This document shows, piece by piece, positions 1-9,439 of a stretch of 64,000 nucleotides of DNA (positions are counted from its first letter, which is position 1; each line of letters begins with the position of its first letter). The DNA lies in assembly GCF_900113315.1 (NCBI RefSeq), contig NZ_FOZG01000003.1, forward strand, positions 1-64,000, in the 5' to 3' direction. The DNA is from Sphingomonas jatrophae. GTDB lineage: Bacteria; Pseudomonadota; Alphaproteobacteria; Sphingomonadales; Sphingomonadaceae. Both the position numbers and the translations under genes were made by a program. The notes beneath the pieces are model-generated. The model was not told the origin of the DNA and searched no databases. It saw only the letters and a program-made list of their open reading frames with translations.

Positions 1-1
1 C

Positions 2-70
2 CGCATCGACACGACCGCGATGACCGCCGACGAAGCGGCCGACGCGATCATCGCAAGGCTGATCCCGTGA
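2..70 (+). CDS. C-terminal end of an adenylylsulfate kinase (CysC or CysNC), partial
   Basis: Only the last 22 codons and the TGA are in the window. The peptide (RIDTTAMTADEAADAIIARL, then I-P) resembles the C-terminus of APS kinase, where an 'I-D-T' strand is followed by an 'ADEAAD.I...L' helix. The stop overlaps the GTG of the next gene (GTGA), which indicates translational coupling. The neighbour cysQ handles PAP/PAPS, supporting sulfate assimilation. Whether this is free-standing CysC or the CysNC fusion common in sphingomonads cannot be told from the fragment. Confidence 0.5.
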   Translation, partial: RIDTTAMTADEAADAIIARLIP

Positions 71-834
71 GCGCGGCCGGCATCGACCTCGGCGACGATG
101 TCGCGCTGGCGCGGCACATTGCAGACACCGCCGGAGAGCTGCTGCTGACGCTGCAGCGCTCCGGCCTGTTCGAGGGCAAGGCGCTGGGCCGCGCGGGCGA
201 TCGCACCGCCAATGCCTTCATAATCGAGGCGCTGCGGCAGAATCGGCCCGACGACGCTATCCTTTCCGAAGAGGAAAAGGATAGCGACGCGCGTCTGTCC
301 GCCAGCCGCGTGTGGATCGTCGATCCGCTCGACGGTACGCGCGAATATGGCGAGGCGCGGGCCGACTGGGCGGTGCATATCGCGCTGGCGGTGGACGGGG
401 TCGCGACGATCGGCGCGGTGGCGCTGCCGGGCGTGCCGGTGACGCTCTGTTCCGGGCGGCCGCAGCCGGTGCCGCCCGCGCCTGAGAAGCTGCGCATGCT
501 GGTCAGCCGCACGCGCCCCGCCAAGGAAGCGGTGGCGGTGGCCGAGGCGCTGGGGGCCGAGCTGGTGCCGATGGGATCGGCCGGTGCCAAGGCGATGGCG
601 GTGCTGCGGGGCGAGGCGGACATCTACCTCCACACGGGCGGGCAATATGAGTGGGACAATTGCGCCCCCGCCGCCGTTGCGCTCGCCGCCGGGCTGCATG
701 CCAGCCGGGTGGACGGCACGCCGCTCGTTTACAACCAGGCGGACACCTACCTGCCCGACCTGCTGATCTGCCGGCGCGACATGGCGGACAAGGTGCTCGC
801 GCTAATCGCAGGACAGTCGAACAAAGCCGGTTGA
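67..834 (+). CDS. cysQ: 3'(2'),5'-bisphosphate nucleotidase CysQ, inositol-monophosphatase family
   Basis: The 255-aa protein has the Mg2+-dependent inositol-monophosphatase/CysQ fold. Visible motifs are the metal-binding 'SEEEKD' near residue 75, the signature 'WIVDPLDGTREY' near residue 92, and a C-terminal 'YEWDNCAPAA' motif with the third metal Asp. CysQ dephosphorylates 3'-phosphoadenosine 5'-phosphate, the by-product of PAPS reduction, in the cytoplasm. The GTG start overlaps the stop of the upstream APS-kinase end, which fits a cys operon. Another member of the superfamily is possible, but length, motif spacing and the neighbour favour CysQ. Confidence 0.85.
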   Translation: MSAAGIDLGDDVALARHIADTAGELLLTLQRSGLFEGKALGRAGDRTANAFIIEALRQNRPDDAILSEEEKDSDARLSASRVWIVDPLDGTREYGEARADWAVHIALAVDGVATIGAVALPGVPVTLCSGRPQPVPPAPEKLRMLVSRTRPAKEAVAVAEALGAELVPMGSAGAKAMAVLRGEADIYLHTGGQYEWDNCAPAAVALAAGLHASRVDGTPLVYNQADTYLPDLLICRRDMADKVLALIAGQSNKAG

Positions 835-851
835 ACAGCGACGGGTGCTGC

Positions 852-1619
852 TCAGCCGGTGGTCTGGCCGCCGTCTATAGTGAGCACCGTACCCGTCGCG
901 TAGCGCGCATCGTCGGACGCCAAATAAGCGATTGCAACGGCGATCTCCTCGGGCGTGCAGGCCTCGACACCGGCAAGCTTCGGCATATTGCGCGCGGACG
1001 CTTCTGCCAGCACGGCCATATCGAAATCTGCGGCGCTCATCGTCTTCTCGTGCATCGGAGTCGCGACCCCGCCGGGGCAAACTACGTTCGCGCGCACACC
1101 GTGCCGACCCATCTCCAAGGCTGTGCTCTTTGTAAGCGCGATCACCCCCGCTTTTGCAACGCCGTAGGCTACCGTTCCATAGACCGGATGGTGACCGCCG
1201 GCGGACGAAACGTTGACGATGCAGCCGCGGCTCTCGACCAAAATCGGTATGGCGGCTTGCGTGAGATAGAAGACCGCACTCAAGTCGATGTCGAGCGTGC
1301 GTTGCCAACTCGCAACGCTGGTGTCCTCGACCCGTCCCCAAGTCATGATCCCTGCAATGTTTAGCAGGACATCGATTCCGCCGAGGATCGTGCTGCACCG
1401 CTCGACAAGCGTCTTGCCCGCGGCTGGATCGCTTGCATCATAGAAGACGTGATGGCCGCCCAGCATTGCTGCGACTTTACTGGCTCCTGCCTCGTCGATA
1501 TCACCGATAACAACGCGCGCGCCCTCCGCGGCAAAACGCTTTGCTGTCGCACGGCCAATCCCCGATGCGCCGCCAGTAAGCAGGACACGCTTTCCTTCGA
1601 ACCGCTTGTTCATCACCAT
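852..1619 (-). CDS. short-chain dehydrogenase/reductase (SDR)
   Basis: The classical SDR of about 255 aa has the cofactor motif TGGASGIG near the N-terminus, an 'NIAGI' (NNAG-like) strand, a catalytic Ser in 'VNVSSAGG', and the YxxxK pair in 'VAYGVAKAG'. It ends in the usual 'TGTVLTIDGG' segment. The start is ATG at 1619 (M-V-M-N-K-R-F); a second ATG lies two codons later. The reading frame is open further upstream, but that part overlaps the preceding gene and is not SDR-like. Only 2 bp separate it from the upstream MFS stop, so it is probably the last gene of a three-gene operon with the transporter and the flavin oxidoreductase. It should oxidise or reduce a hydroxyl/ketone on the pathway substrate; the substrate is unknown. 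Confidence 0.85.
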   Translation of the reverse strand: MVMNKRFEGKRVLLTGGASGIGRATAKRFAAEGARVVIGDIDEAGASKVAAMLGGHHVFYDASDPAAGKTLVERCSTILGGIDVLLNIAGIMTWGRVEDTSVASWQRTLDIDLSAVFYLTQAAIPILVESRGCIVNVSSAGGHHPVYGTVAYGVAKAGVIALTKSTALEMGRHGVRANVVCPGGVATPMHEKTMSAADFDMAVLAEASARNMPKLAGVEACTPEEIAVAIAYLASDDARYATGTVLTIDGGQTTG

Positions 1620-1621
1620 TC

Positions 1622-2815
1622 CTAGCCTAACACCGAAGCACGCACAGCCGCCGCTGGTCGCAAAATGATCAGCAAACCGCCGATCACTAGGATGATAGCG
1701 CCCAGCGCAACGAACGAGGCGGAGACGCCGAACCATGCACGGAGCGGCGCCATCACGAGCGGGTTGACGAACTGACCGGCGTTCAACGCGCTGACGATCA
1801 GCCCCATCGCGACGGCGTGCACGTAAGCCGGCGTGCGATCAAAAACGATCGAGGCAATGGCCGGCTCGGACATGCCAGCCCCGATCCCGACGAGCGCACA
1901 CCCCAGCAATGTGCCGCCGGCACCGGGCAGTATCGCAACCGCCAATATGCCGCAGCCCATGCAGAGCGCATCGATGATGAGGAAGCTCTGCGTATCAATC
2001 CAGCGGCGCAATGGGCCATAAAGCCCGGCCGACACCATCGCGACCACTGACGTCACGGCGACGATCATTCCCTGGGTCTGCGCACTGGTGACACCCCGTT
2101 CTTCCAGCAGGAACGGCACCTGGATCGCGGGCGTGAACATCGCCACAGTGAGCAGCATCAGCAGCAGGTAATATGGTGCGACACCTGCAAGCGGTGACAG
2201 ATCTGGTCTCGATCGGCTGACTGGCACAGACGACGTCGATGATGTGCGCCCGATGGCACACCAGCCAACCCCGAACACTGGGAGCGCGAACATGTAGAGT
2301 GCGAACGGCGCACGCCAGCCGGCCGCATCGACCAAGCTGCCGCCAAAGACGAGTGCAAGGGCTGCAATCGCCGAGGAGAGCGACGTCGCCAAGCCAAGCA
2401 CCGTCTCGCGAGCCGCATCCTCGAAATATTCGCCAATCAGCGTCAGCGACGACGTTAGCAGCCCACCCCCAGCCACGCCGAGGAGCAGCCTCAGTGCGAT
2501 GAGGTGCTCCCGGCTGTCGACGAGCAACACCCCTGCACCGGCGACGACGAACAGCAGGAGAGACAGCAGCAGGGTTGCACGCCTGCCAATCCGCGCAGCA
2601 AGCAATCCAGCGAACGGCGAGCTCACGATCAACATGATGGCAGGTGCTGTCATCACCAGTTGAGCGAAGAGCTGCCCGTCACCCCCGGAAGCAAAGCGTG
2701 CGGCCATGCTGGGCATTGCGGGTGCCGCCGCCATCGGGATCAACGACACCAGCGCTGGTCCAGCGATGCAAACGCCCGCCACCACCTTGCTGGCGGGCTT
2801 CCGCTCCTGGGTCAT
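1622..2815 (-). CDS. major facilitator superfamily transporter
   Basis: The 397-aa protein has about twelve hydrophobic segments. The MFS loop 2-3 signature is visible as 'GLLAARIGRRATLLLS' near residue 75. The start is the ATG at 2815, whose ATGA overlaps the stop of the upstream flavin oxidoreductase; the in-frame extension beyond it is Arg-rich and lies inside that gene. The overlap and its place between two catabolic enzymes suggest import or export of the pathway compound. Substrate is unknown. Confidence 0.85.
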   Translation of the reverse strand: MTQERKPASKVVAGVCIAGPALVSLIPMAAAPAMPSMAARFASGGDGQLFAQLVMTAPAIMLIVSSPFAGLLAARIGRRATLLLSLLLFVVAGAGVLLVDSREHLIALRLLLGVAGGGLLTSSLTLIGEYFEDAARETVLGLATSLSSAIAALALVFGGSLVDAAGWRAPFALYMFALPVFGVGWCAIGRTSSTSSVPVSRSRPDLSPLAGVAPYYLLLMLLTVAMFTPAIQVPFLLEERGVTSAQTQGMIVAVTSVVAMVSAGLYGPLRRWIDTQSFLIIDALCMGCGILAVAILPGAGGTLLGCALVGIGAGMSEPAIASIVFDRTPAYVHAVAMGLIVSALNAGQFVNPLVMAPLRAWFGVSASFVALGAIILVIGGLLIILRPAAAVRASVLG

Positions 2816-4983
2816 ATTGTCTGAACGGCCAACGCGGCATCGCGCATCGCGCCCTCGATATAGCCGACACCCGTGCAATCGCCCACGGTCGCAACCGGAT
2901 ATCCGAGCCGCTCGATCGCTTCTGCAAGGGAAAGGTCGCCCGTCGCTCCCTTTGCGACAATCACCGTGTCCGCCGCGATCGTGCGCTGCTGCTGATCCTC
3001 GTTCGTATAGGTCACGAGATGATCGCCGATGCGGACGTCGGAAACCTGCGTCAGCATCGCGACACCTAGATGGCGACACTCATCGATCACCCTGAAACGC
3101 CGCACCAACTGCAGCCCCTTGCCTACCCGTGTTCCTTCCTCGAGGACGGTGACGGTCCGATCTCTTGCGGCCAGGAACTCCGCCAACTCAAGGCCAACCA
3201 GCTCGCCCCCGATGATCACCACCCTCTTGCCGATCGGCATCCAGACCTTGGAAGCACGGCGCAGGACCTCAAGCTTGCCTGTAGCACCGGTGATGGCCCC
3301 CATTTTCATCGCGGTGCGTGTGATACCGGACGTCTTTCCACGCAGGCTCTCAAGGTTCTGGCCCAACACCAGATTGCGCATGTCGTCACCCGAGAAGACG
3401 AAATCTCGATTTCCACCCGGAATCGCTGGCATTGTCCGCTTTGCACCAGTGGCGACGATCACCTGATCCGGTTTGAGTGACGCGATCAGCTCAGGCGTGA
3501 CCCGGGCATTGAGCCTCACATCGATGTCGGCCCTGGCGACCTCATTCTTGAGCCAGTCGACAATCCGCTGGTTCGGCTCGTAGGCAACAGACGCGAACTG
3601 AGCAGTTCCTCCAAGGCGGCTGGACGCCTCGCAGAGGATTACCTTGTGGCCCTTGTTGGCCAGCAGGCGCGCGGATTCTAAGCCTCCAGGCCCACCGCCG
3701 ACGACGACTATCGTCTTGCGGCGCTCCGCCGGGTACTGAGCGCGCTCCCTTTCGTATCCGGTAAGCGGATTTACCGCACAGATGACGTGCTTCGAGTTGA
3801 AGATGTTACTGATGCACGTATAGCAGTAGATGCACGGACGCACCTTGTCGGGCGTGCCCGCAGCCAGCTTGTTCGGAAGATGTGGGTCGGCCAGCAGCTT
3901 TCGGCCCATAGTCACAAAGTCGAGCTTGCCCTCCGCAATAAAGCGATCCGCGTCTTCCGGCTCGATCCGCCCCGGACAGATGACTGGAATGGATATCGCC
4001 GCTTTGATTGCAGCAGCATTGGCGACGAAGCCGTTGCGAATGTCTGTCGCATGGCCGGTGGAGTATGTAGCGCCACGATTGCCGTCACCGTGAGCGCTGA
4101 CGTGAATAGCGTCCAACCCAGCGCGCTCCGCCAGCAGGGCAACGGCCTTGGCATCCTCGACCGTGATGCCGTTGTCCATCAGGAACTCCTGACTGTCGAA
4201 CCGCATCCAGACCGGATAGTTCGGACCAACAGCCGCGCGGATCGCTTTGATGGTGTCGAGAAGAAAGCGCGCGCGGTTCTCGACGCTGCCGCCATATTCG
4301 TCCGTGCGCCGATTGTAAGCGGGAGACAGAAAGCTGGAGAAAATGTAGCCGTGTCCCGCATGAACTTCGACAGCATCGACACCCGCGCGCTTTGCGCGAT
4401 CGGCTGCGTCGGCGAACATCTGGACGATGCGCTCGATCTGCTGTGCGCTCAATGCATCATACTTCACCTCGCCCATCGTCGCATACGGCTCGAAGAAGCG
4501 GGCCTGCTCTTCCTCCAACATTACATCTACGAAGTCGCCACTGTCCTTCGAAGCTTGTGGAGGCGAGGGACATGCTAGCGGTCGCCCCTCGAGCATGTCG
4601 TGCATGGCAAGAAGACCGGCGTGATGCAGTTGCACCGCCAGCTTTGCACCATGCGCGTGCACGGCATCGGCAATGGCCCGGATGCCTGGTATGTAGCGGT
4701 CGTCCGAAATGGCTTCCTGCCGCCAATTGCTGGCGCCTTCGGGGTAACCGATCGACACCGACCCCATCGTTATCAGCGCTGCACCGCCGCGGGCGCGCTC
4801 CTCGTAATAGTCCTTCAACTTCTCGCCCGAGAAGCCGCCCTCTTCTGCGAGGTTCGACCCCATTGGCGTGAAGAAGATGCGATTACGCAAGGTCATGCCG
4901 TTGATCCGGCCAGGACTCAGCAGGTGACGAAAGGCGGGCATATGGCGTCCGTATGATAGAGCTGAGACAGGATCAGTCGGCAT
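2812..4983 (-). CDS. Old Yellow Enzyme/2,4-dienoyl-CoA reductase-type NADH:flavin oxidoreductase
   Basis: The 723-aa protein has the FadH/BaiCD-like three-part architecture. Residues about 15-375 form an FMN TIM barrel ('RNRIFFTPMGSN', 'VHAGHGYIFSSFLSP', 'GRKLLADPHLPNKL'). A 4Fe-4S cysteine cluster follows (C-x2-C-x2-C-x11-C in 'CIYCYTC...ICAVNP'), then FAD/NAD(P)-binding motifs 'VVGGGPGGLESARLLA' and 'IIGGELVGLELAEFLAAR'. Such enzymes reduce a C=C bond conjugated to a carbonyl or thioester. The ATG at 4983 gives the longest form; ATG 4941 (M-P-A-F-R-H) aligns better with typical N-termini and neither has a strong Shine-Dalgarno. It heads the operon with the MFS and SDR genes and is divergent from the Baeyer-Villiger monooxygenase. 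Confidence 0.85.
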   Translation of the reverse strand: MPTDPVSALSYGRHMPAFRHLLSPGRINGMTLRNRIFFTPMGSNLAEEGGFSGEKLKDYYEERARGGAALITMGSVSIGYPEGASNWRQEAISDDRYIPGIRAIADAVHAHGAKLAVQLHHAGLLAMHDMLEGRPLACPSPPQASKDSGDFVDVMLEEEQARFFEPYATMGEVKYDALSAQQIERIVQMFADAADRAKRAGVDAVEVHAGHGYIFSSFLSPAYNRRTDEYGGSVENRARFLLDTIKAIRAAVGPNYPVWMRFDSQEFLMDNGITVEDAKAVALLAERAGLDAIHVSAHGDGNRGATYSTGHATDIRNGFVANAAAIKAAISIPVICPGRIEPEDADRFIAEGKLDFVTMGRKLLADPHLPNKLAAGTPDKVRPCIYCYTCISNIFNSKHVICAVNPLTGYERERAQYPAERRKTIVVVGGGPGGLESARLLANKGHKVILCEASSRLGGTAQFASVAYEPNQRIVDWLKNEVARADIDVRLNARVTPELIASLKPDQVIVATGAKRTMPAIPGGNRDFVFSGDDMRNLVLGQNLESLRGKTSGITRTAMKMGAITGATGKLEVLRRASKVWMPIGKRVVIIGGELVGLELAEFLAARDRTVTVLEEGTRVGKGLQLVRRFRVIDECRHLGVAMLTQVSDVRIGDHLVTYTNEDQQQRTIAADTVIVAKGATGDLSLAEAIERLGYPVATVGDCTGVGYIEGAMRDAALAVQTI

Positions 4984-5388
4984 GCCGCGGGCTTACACAC
5001 CGCCGTAGCGACCACGTGATCGCGCGCGGAGCAAGCTCCTCTCGTTCAATCATCAGCCTCTCCTAGACAGCGCGCCGCCGCTTATGCGATTCGGCAAATC
5101 GTGTGATTGACGGTGGCTTTTGACGCTTTGCGTACGACAGCGCAACCAGGAACACGCATAACAGCCACCGTCGCCAGAGGGGCGCCCCTATGCGGTAGGG
5201 GGCAATTCCGCCCCTCATGCCACACTACCTACATCTCTGCCGAAACTTAGCGGCGACAGCTCGTATGCCGCTCCGCAGCGCCAGAGACCTACGCATTTCG
5301 ACACTATGAGTTGACACTTTCGGTGATTGCGTAGCACTATCTACCGCAATCGTGGAATTCGCCGAAGCCCATACGTCCATCTCGCCCC
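4984..5388. promoter_or_regulatory. divergent intergenic region between two catabolic operons
   Basis: The 405-bp gap lies between divergently oriented oxidoreductase and monooxygenase genes and should hold both promoters. On the plus strand TTGACA at 5311-5316 is followed, 18 bp later, by CACTAT (5335-5340), a weak -10-like hexamer. I saw no convincing operator palindrome, RNA gene or small ORF. Confidence 0.4.
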
Positions 5389-6912
5389 ATGACTCCCGTA
5401 CGTGCTGTTGCGCAGGATGAGGATCAAACGCCGATGACCGTTACACCACACACGGCGAGCAAGCGTGATCTGCGCTTCGTCATCATCGGTGCCGGCATGG
5501 CTGGCCTGCTGGCCGGGCTCAAGCTGCAGAGTTCAGGCACACAGAGTTTCACGATCTACGAAAAGGGTGCAACGGTAGGGGGCACCTGGCGCGAGAACCG
5601 GTACCCAGGTTTGACTTGCGACGTTCCGGCGCATGCCTACACCTACTCGTTCGAGCCAAATCCCGACTGGTCTCGCTTCTACGCACCGGGTCCTGAGATT
5701 CAGCGCTACTTCGAAACTGTCGTCGATCGGCACAAGCTCCGCAATAGGATCCGCTTCAATACGGAGGTGACAGGCTGTCATTGGGATGGCCTCCGATGGA
5801 GGCTAACGACGGCGGGCGGGGGCGAGGACGTCGCAGACGTCCTAATCGCGGCCACCGGTGTTCTGCACCACCCCAATATTCCAGCTATCCTCGGCCTAGA
5901 GTGTTTCGCTGGTGAGACGCTGCACAGTGCGCGATGGAACGACGATGTGGTGGTAGATGGCCGCAGATTGGGCGTGATCGGCAACGGCTCCACTGGCGTC
6001 CAGATCGTGGTTGCCTTGGCCGAGCGCGCGCGCGAACTGGTTCACTTCCAACGTTCACCGCAGTGGATCATGCCGGTGAATGACTTCGCTTACTCAGACG
6101 AGGAACGAGAGGCCTTTCGAGAGGATCAGGCGAGGATAGACGCCATACGCTTCGGTGAGGATTATTGGTCCGGGATCCGACGCTTCAATGAGGCAATCAT
6201 CGAGCCGGACTCCCCGGCCATGAAGGAAATCGAGCGGATCGTCCTTGAAAACCTTGAGCGGAATGTGGCAGATCCCGCACTTCGCGAGCAGCTCAGACCG
6301 GATTACAAGCCCGCTTGCAAGCGGCTTGTTTACTCCCCCAGTTATTATCAAGCCGTCCAGAAGCCCGGTGTCAGGGTCGAGCGGGACCGCATAGCGCAGG
6401 TCGAGAGAAGCGGCGTGCGCATGGAGCACGGCGGTATTCATCCCCTTGATGTGCTGGTTTTAGCCACCGGATTTCAGACCGATCGATTCGTTCGACCAAT
6501 CAAGATCGAGGGCCGGAACCACGCAACGCTTGACGAGGCGTGGCGAGTTCGGCCGACCGCCTATTACGCGATCTCCATACCGGATTTTCCGAACTTCTTT
6601 ATGCTCAATGGGCCGACCGCACCCGTCGGCAACTTCTCCTTGATCGATATCGCGGAAAAGCAGTGGGCCTATATCGAACAGCTCCTCGCACCACTACGCG
6701 ATGGGCGGGCGACAAGCGTGTCGGCTCGCCACGATGCGCTCGCGGAGTACGAGTCGCGGCGGATAGCAAAGGCGCGCACCACGGTGTTCGGCTCAGGTTG
6801 CACAAGCTGGTACCTAGATGCGGAGGGCGTCCCGCAGACATGGCCATGGACGTACGACCAGTTCGCCGATGCCATGCTCCAGCCAGACATGGCGGCATAC
6901 GACATCCGCTAG
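5389..6912 (+). CDS. flavin-dependent monooxygenase, Baeyer-Villiger type
   Basis: The protein is 507 aa. It has an N-terminal FAD Rossmann motif 'VIIGAGMAGLLAG', the 'GGTWRENRYPGLTCDVP' block typical of cyclohexanone/phenylacetone monooxygenase relatives, and a second NADPH motif 'VIGNGSTGVQIV'. The sequence F-A-G-E-T-L-H-S-A-R-W-N fits the FxGxxxHxxxW Baeyer-Villiger fingerprint. Such enzymes insert oxygen next to a ketone to give an ester or lactone. The start is ATG 5389; ATG 5434 (M-T-V-T-P-H-T) is an alternative with an upstream GAGGAT. It leads a co-directional set with a TonB receptor, MFS transporter, luciferase-like monooxygenase and alcohol dehydrogenase. An N-hydroxylating flavin monooxygenase is the main alternative. 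Confidence 0.85.
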   Translation: MTPVRAVAQDEDQTPMTVTPHTASKRDLRFVIIGAGMAGLLAGLKLQSSGTQSFTIYEKGATVGGTWRENRYPGLTCDVPAHAYTYSFEPNPDWSRFYAPGPEIQRYFETVVDRHKLRNRIRFNTEVTGCHWDGLRWRLTTAGGGEDVADVLIAATGVLHHPNIPAILGLECFAGETLHSARWNDDVVVDGRRLGVIGNGSTGVQIVVALAERARELVHFQRSPQWIMPVNDFAYSDEEREAFREDQARIDAIRFGEDYWSGIRRFNEAIIEPDSPAMKEIERIVLENLERNVADPALREQLRPDYKPACKRLVYSPSYYQAVQKPGVRVERDRIAQVERSGVRMEHGGIHPLDVLVLATGFQTDRFVRPIKIEGRNHATLDEAWRVRPTAYYAISIPDFPNFFMLNGPTAPVGNFSLIDIAEKQWAYIEQLLAPLRDGRATSVSARHDALAEYESRRIAKARTTVFGSGCTSWYLDAEGVPQTWPWTYDQFADAMLQPDMAAYDIR

Positions 6913-7098
6913 CGACCATGGACTGCCAACACCGCGCAATGGGCATTAAACCGACCGCGTTTTTGCATTATCATGACCTTCTACTGTGTACGCATAGGCG
7001 GTTTTATCCGCCTTGCTTTCCTGTTTTGCGTGATCCATACGCGGCTTCGAGCCGGGAGCGAACTCGGCCAAGCTGATCGCAAGTTCGGGGAGAGACGT

Positions 7099-9426
7099 AT
7101 GAGGTTTCGTTGCGCGCTGCTCGCTTGCTCGGCGACCGCTGCCATGTTACCGACCGTCGCCCTTGCACAAGCTGACACAGCGACTCCGGGCACCACAGTC
7201 ACGAGCAACACGTCAGCTCAACCGACCGGCGGGATTCAGGACATTGTGGTGACGGCTCGCCGTACCGAGGAGCGTTTGCAGAACGTTCCAGTCGCCGTCA
7301 CGGGCTTCAGCGCATTGCAGGTGCAGGCGCTCGGCATCACCAACTTCGGCGACATTGCTAAGGGCATCCCGAACTTGGAAGCGCAGCGCCAGTTCGGCTC
7401 CGCGAGCTCGCCACAGTTCTACCTTCGCGGCGTGGCCACCGGCACGCTGAAGTTCGAAGCGGATGCGGGCATCGGCCTCTATATCGACGGCGTGTATCTG
7501 GGCCGTCCAGCGGGCGCCGCCTTCGACCTCGCCGACATCCAGCGCGTTGAAGTCCTCCGCGGACCGCAGGCCACCTTGTTCGGTCGCAACTCAACTGGAG
7601 GCGCAATCAACTATATAACATCATCACCACGCGGAGAGCTGGGCGTCAGAGTCGATGGCACTCTCGCCAACTATGATCGCCGGAAGGGCAAGATCTCGAT
7701 AGACCTTCCCGCGCTCGGCCCGCTCTCTGCGCGGATCAGCTATCTACACGACGAGTTTGACGGCTTCGTTCGCAATCTAACGCCTAGCCGCAGCTTCCAG
7801 TTTACCGAGCCCTTTGGGACAATCCGGTCAGCGAAGTCATTCGGCGGCGAGAATACCGACGCTGTAACAGCTGCGCTCCGACTTGATCTCGCTGCGCTCG
7901 TGGTGGATTACAAGTTCGATTACACCAACAAGGTATCTACTCAGCTCGGTCAACAGTTGCTAGGCTTCAATCCCACGTTCGCGCCGACCGGCTCGCTCAT
8001 AGTCAACACGCCCGGCGCTGTGGTTGTGGGGCCGTCGACGCGACGCCAGAAGGCGCTCGCACTCGACTTTACGACGCCCTCGCACCTGAAGATTCAGGGA
8101 CACAGTGTGACGGCGAAGTACGAGATGACAGACGACGTCTCGGTCAAGAGTATCACAGGCTTCCGCAAGCTGGACGAAAACGTCGGTGGCAACGACATCG
8201 ACGGTGGTGCGTTGGTCGATCCATTCACGGGATCGGGCGCGCCGTTCACCTACATCTCCTCAGTCGAGGACCGTCATCAGAAGCAGTTCAGTCAGGAACT
8301 GCAGCTGCTTGGAAGGATCAGCAGTCTCGATTTTGTGCTTGGCGGGTTCTTTTTTCGGGAAACCGGCCGAGATAACAATCCCGTCTTCGTCGGCTCGCTG
8401 CTCCCGACAAGTGGCGTGATTACACCCAGTACTGGGCCGGGCACGGGAAGTACGATCAACCTGTTCGGCGTGCCGAGCGACTATCTGGCAGGCTCCAATG
8501 TTACAGTTCGCAACCGCTCAGTCGCGGGTTACGGGCACCTTGCCTATAAGGCCCAACGCTTCGAACTTGCCGGCGGCATCCGTTACAGCAAGGACAACCG
8601 GCGCGAGAACTTGCTCGCTGCCGGCTTGGTCCCATTCGTGACCCCGTCGCAGGTGTACAAGGTGACGAACGACCACTGGGACTTCGACGCCACCTCCACG
8701 TTCATTTTCAATCCTAATGTCCGCGCATATGCTCGCTTCGCGACCGGGTATATTTCCGGCGGCGTGCTCGGCGGCATCGCTTTCAAGTCGGAGACGATCA
8801 AGAGCTATGAAGTCGGCTTCAAGGGCGATTTCTTAGATCGCACAGTCCGCCTCAACCTCGCAGCCTTTCACTCGGATCGCCGCAACGTCCAGACACTTAG
8901 TTTCAGCGCGGCGTCCGGCACCTTCATCGTGTCGTCCCCTAAGGCCAGCGAGAACGGCCTTGAGGTAGAGGCTACTTTGGCGCCCACCGGAGGCCTCACA
9001 TTCACAGGCTCGTTCGGCTATCTTGACGCGAGCCTGGCCGACGATCCGGTCTCGGGTGCGCCCGTACGCTCGCTCGCACCCCGGTATACTGCCGGAGTCT
9101 CTGGTCAATACGAGTTCCCGAAGTTTGGCAACGAGAGCTTCGTAACCGCCCGAGTGGACGGCTTCTTCAAGGGCAAGCGCGCCAGTGACCCGCTCGTGAA
9201 CGCTTCGACACAAGCCCTGACCGAGTTGCCGTCGCGCTTCGACGTCAACGCGCGGATCTCGCTGGTCGACCTGCCTATCGGAGGCACGAAGGTCCGCGTG
9301 TCGGCGTGGGCCCAGAACCTGACCTACAACAAAAAGCTTGAGTTCGCGCGCGACCTCTCGACTGCTGTCATCGGCGTGTTCCAGGTTCCCCGCACCTACG
9401 GCATAGATCTGGGTTTCGCTTTCTGA
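7099..9426 (+). CDS. TonB-dependent outer-membrane receptor
   Basis: The 775-aa receptor has a signal peptide (M-R-F-R-C-A-L-L... ending at 'TVALAQA'), a plug domain starting at 'DIVVTARRTEERLQNVPVAV', the plug signature 'RVEVLRGPQATLFGRNSTGG', and a long beta-barrel ending in Phe ('YGIDLGFAF'). The ATG at 7099 is chosen because it opens the signal peptide and follows GGGGAGAGA; the in-frame ATG at 6973 has no such context. It belongs to the sphingomonad TonB-receptor family that imports organic molecules as well as siderophores. Position between monooxygenase and transporter genes suggests uptake of the growth substrate. Confidence 0.9.
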   Translation: MRFRCALLACSATAAMLPTVALAQADTATPGTTVTSNTSAQPTGGIQDIVVTARRTEERLQNVPVAVTGFSALQVQALGITNFGDIAKGIPNLEAQRQFGSASSPQFYLRGVATGTLKFEADAGIGLYIDGVYLGRPAGAAFDLADIQRVEVLRGPQATLFGRNSTGGAINYITSSPRGELGVRVDGTLANYDRRKGKISIDLPALGPLSARISYLHDEFDGFVRNLTPSRSFQFTEPFGTIRSAKSFGGENTDAVTAALRLDLAALVVDYKFDYTNKVSTQLGQQLLGFNPTFAPTGSLIVNTPGAVVVGPSTRRQKALALDFTTPSHLKIQGHSVTAKYEMTDDVSVKSITGFRKLDENVGGNDIDGGALVDPFTGSGAPFTYISSVEDRHQKQFSQELQLLGRISSLDFVLGGFFFRETGRDNNPVFVGSLLPTSGVITPSTGPGTGSTINLFGVPSDYLAGSNVTVRNRSVAGYGHLAYKAQRFELAGGIRYSKDNRRENLLAAGLVPFVTPSQVYKVTNDHWDFDATSTFIFNPNVRAYARFATGYISGGVLGGIAFKSETIKSYEVGFKGDFLDRTVRLNLAAFHSDRRNVQTLSFSAASGTFIVSSPKASENGLEVEATLAPTGGLTFTGSFGYLDASLADDPVSGAPVRSLAPRYTAGVSGQYEFPKFGNESFVTARVDGFFKGKRASDPLVNASTQALTELPSRFDVNARISLVDLPIGGTKVRVSAWAQNLTYNKKLEFARDLSTAVIGVFQVPRTYGIDLGFAF

Positions 9427-9439
9427 GTAGCGGCCGTCC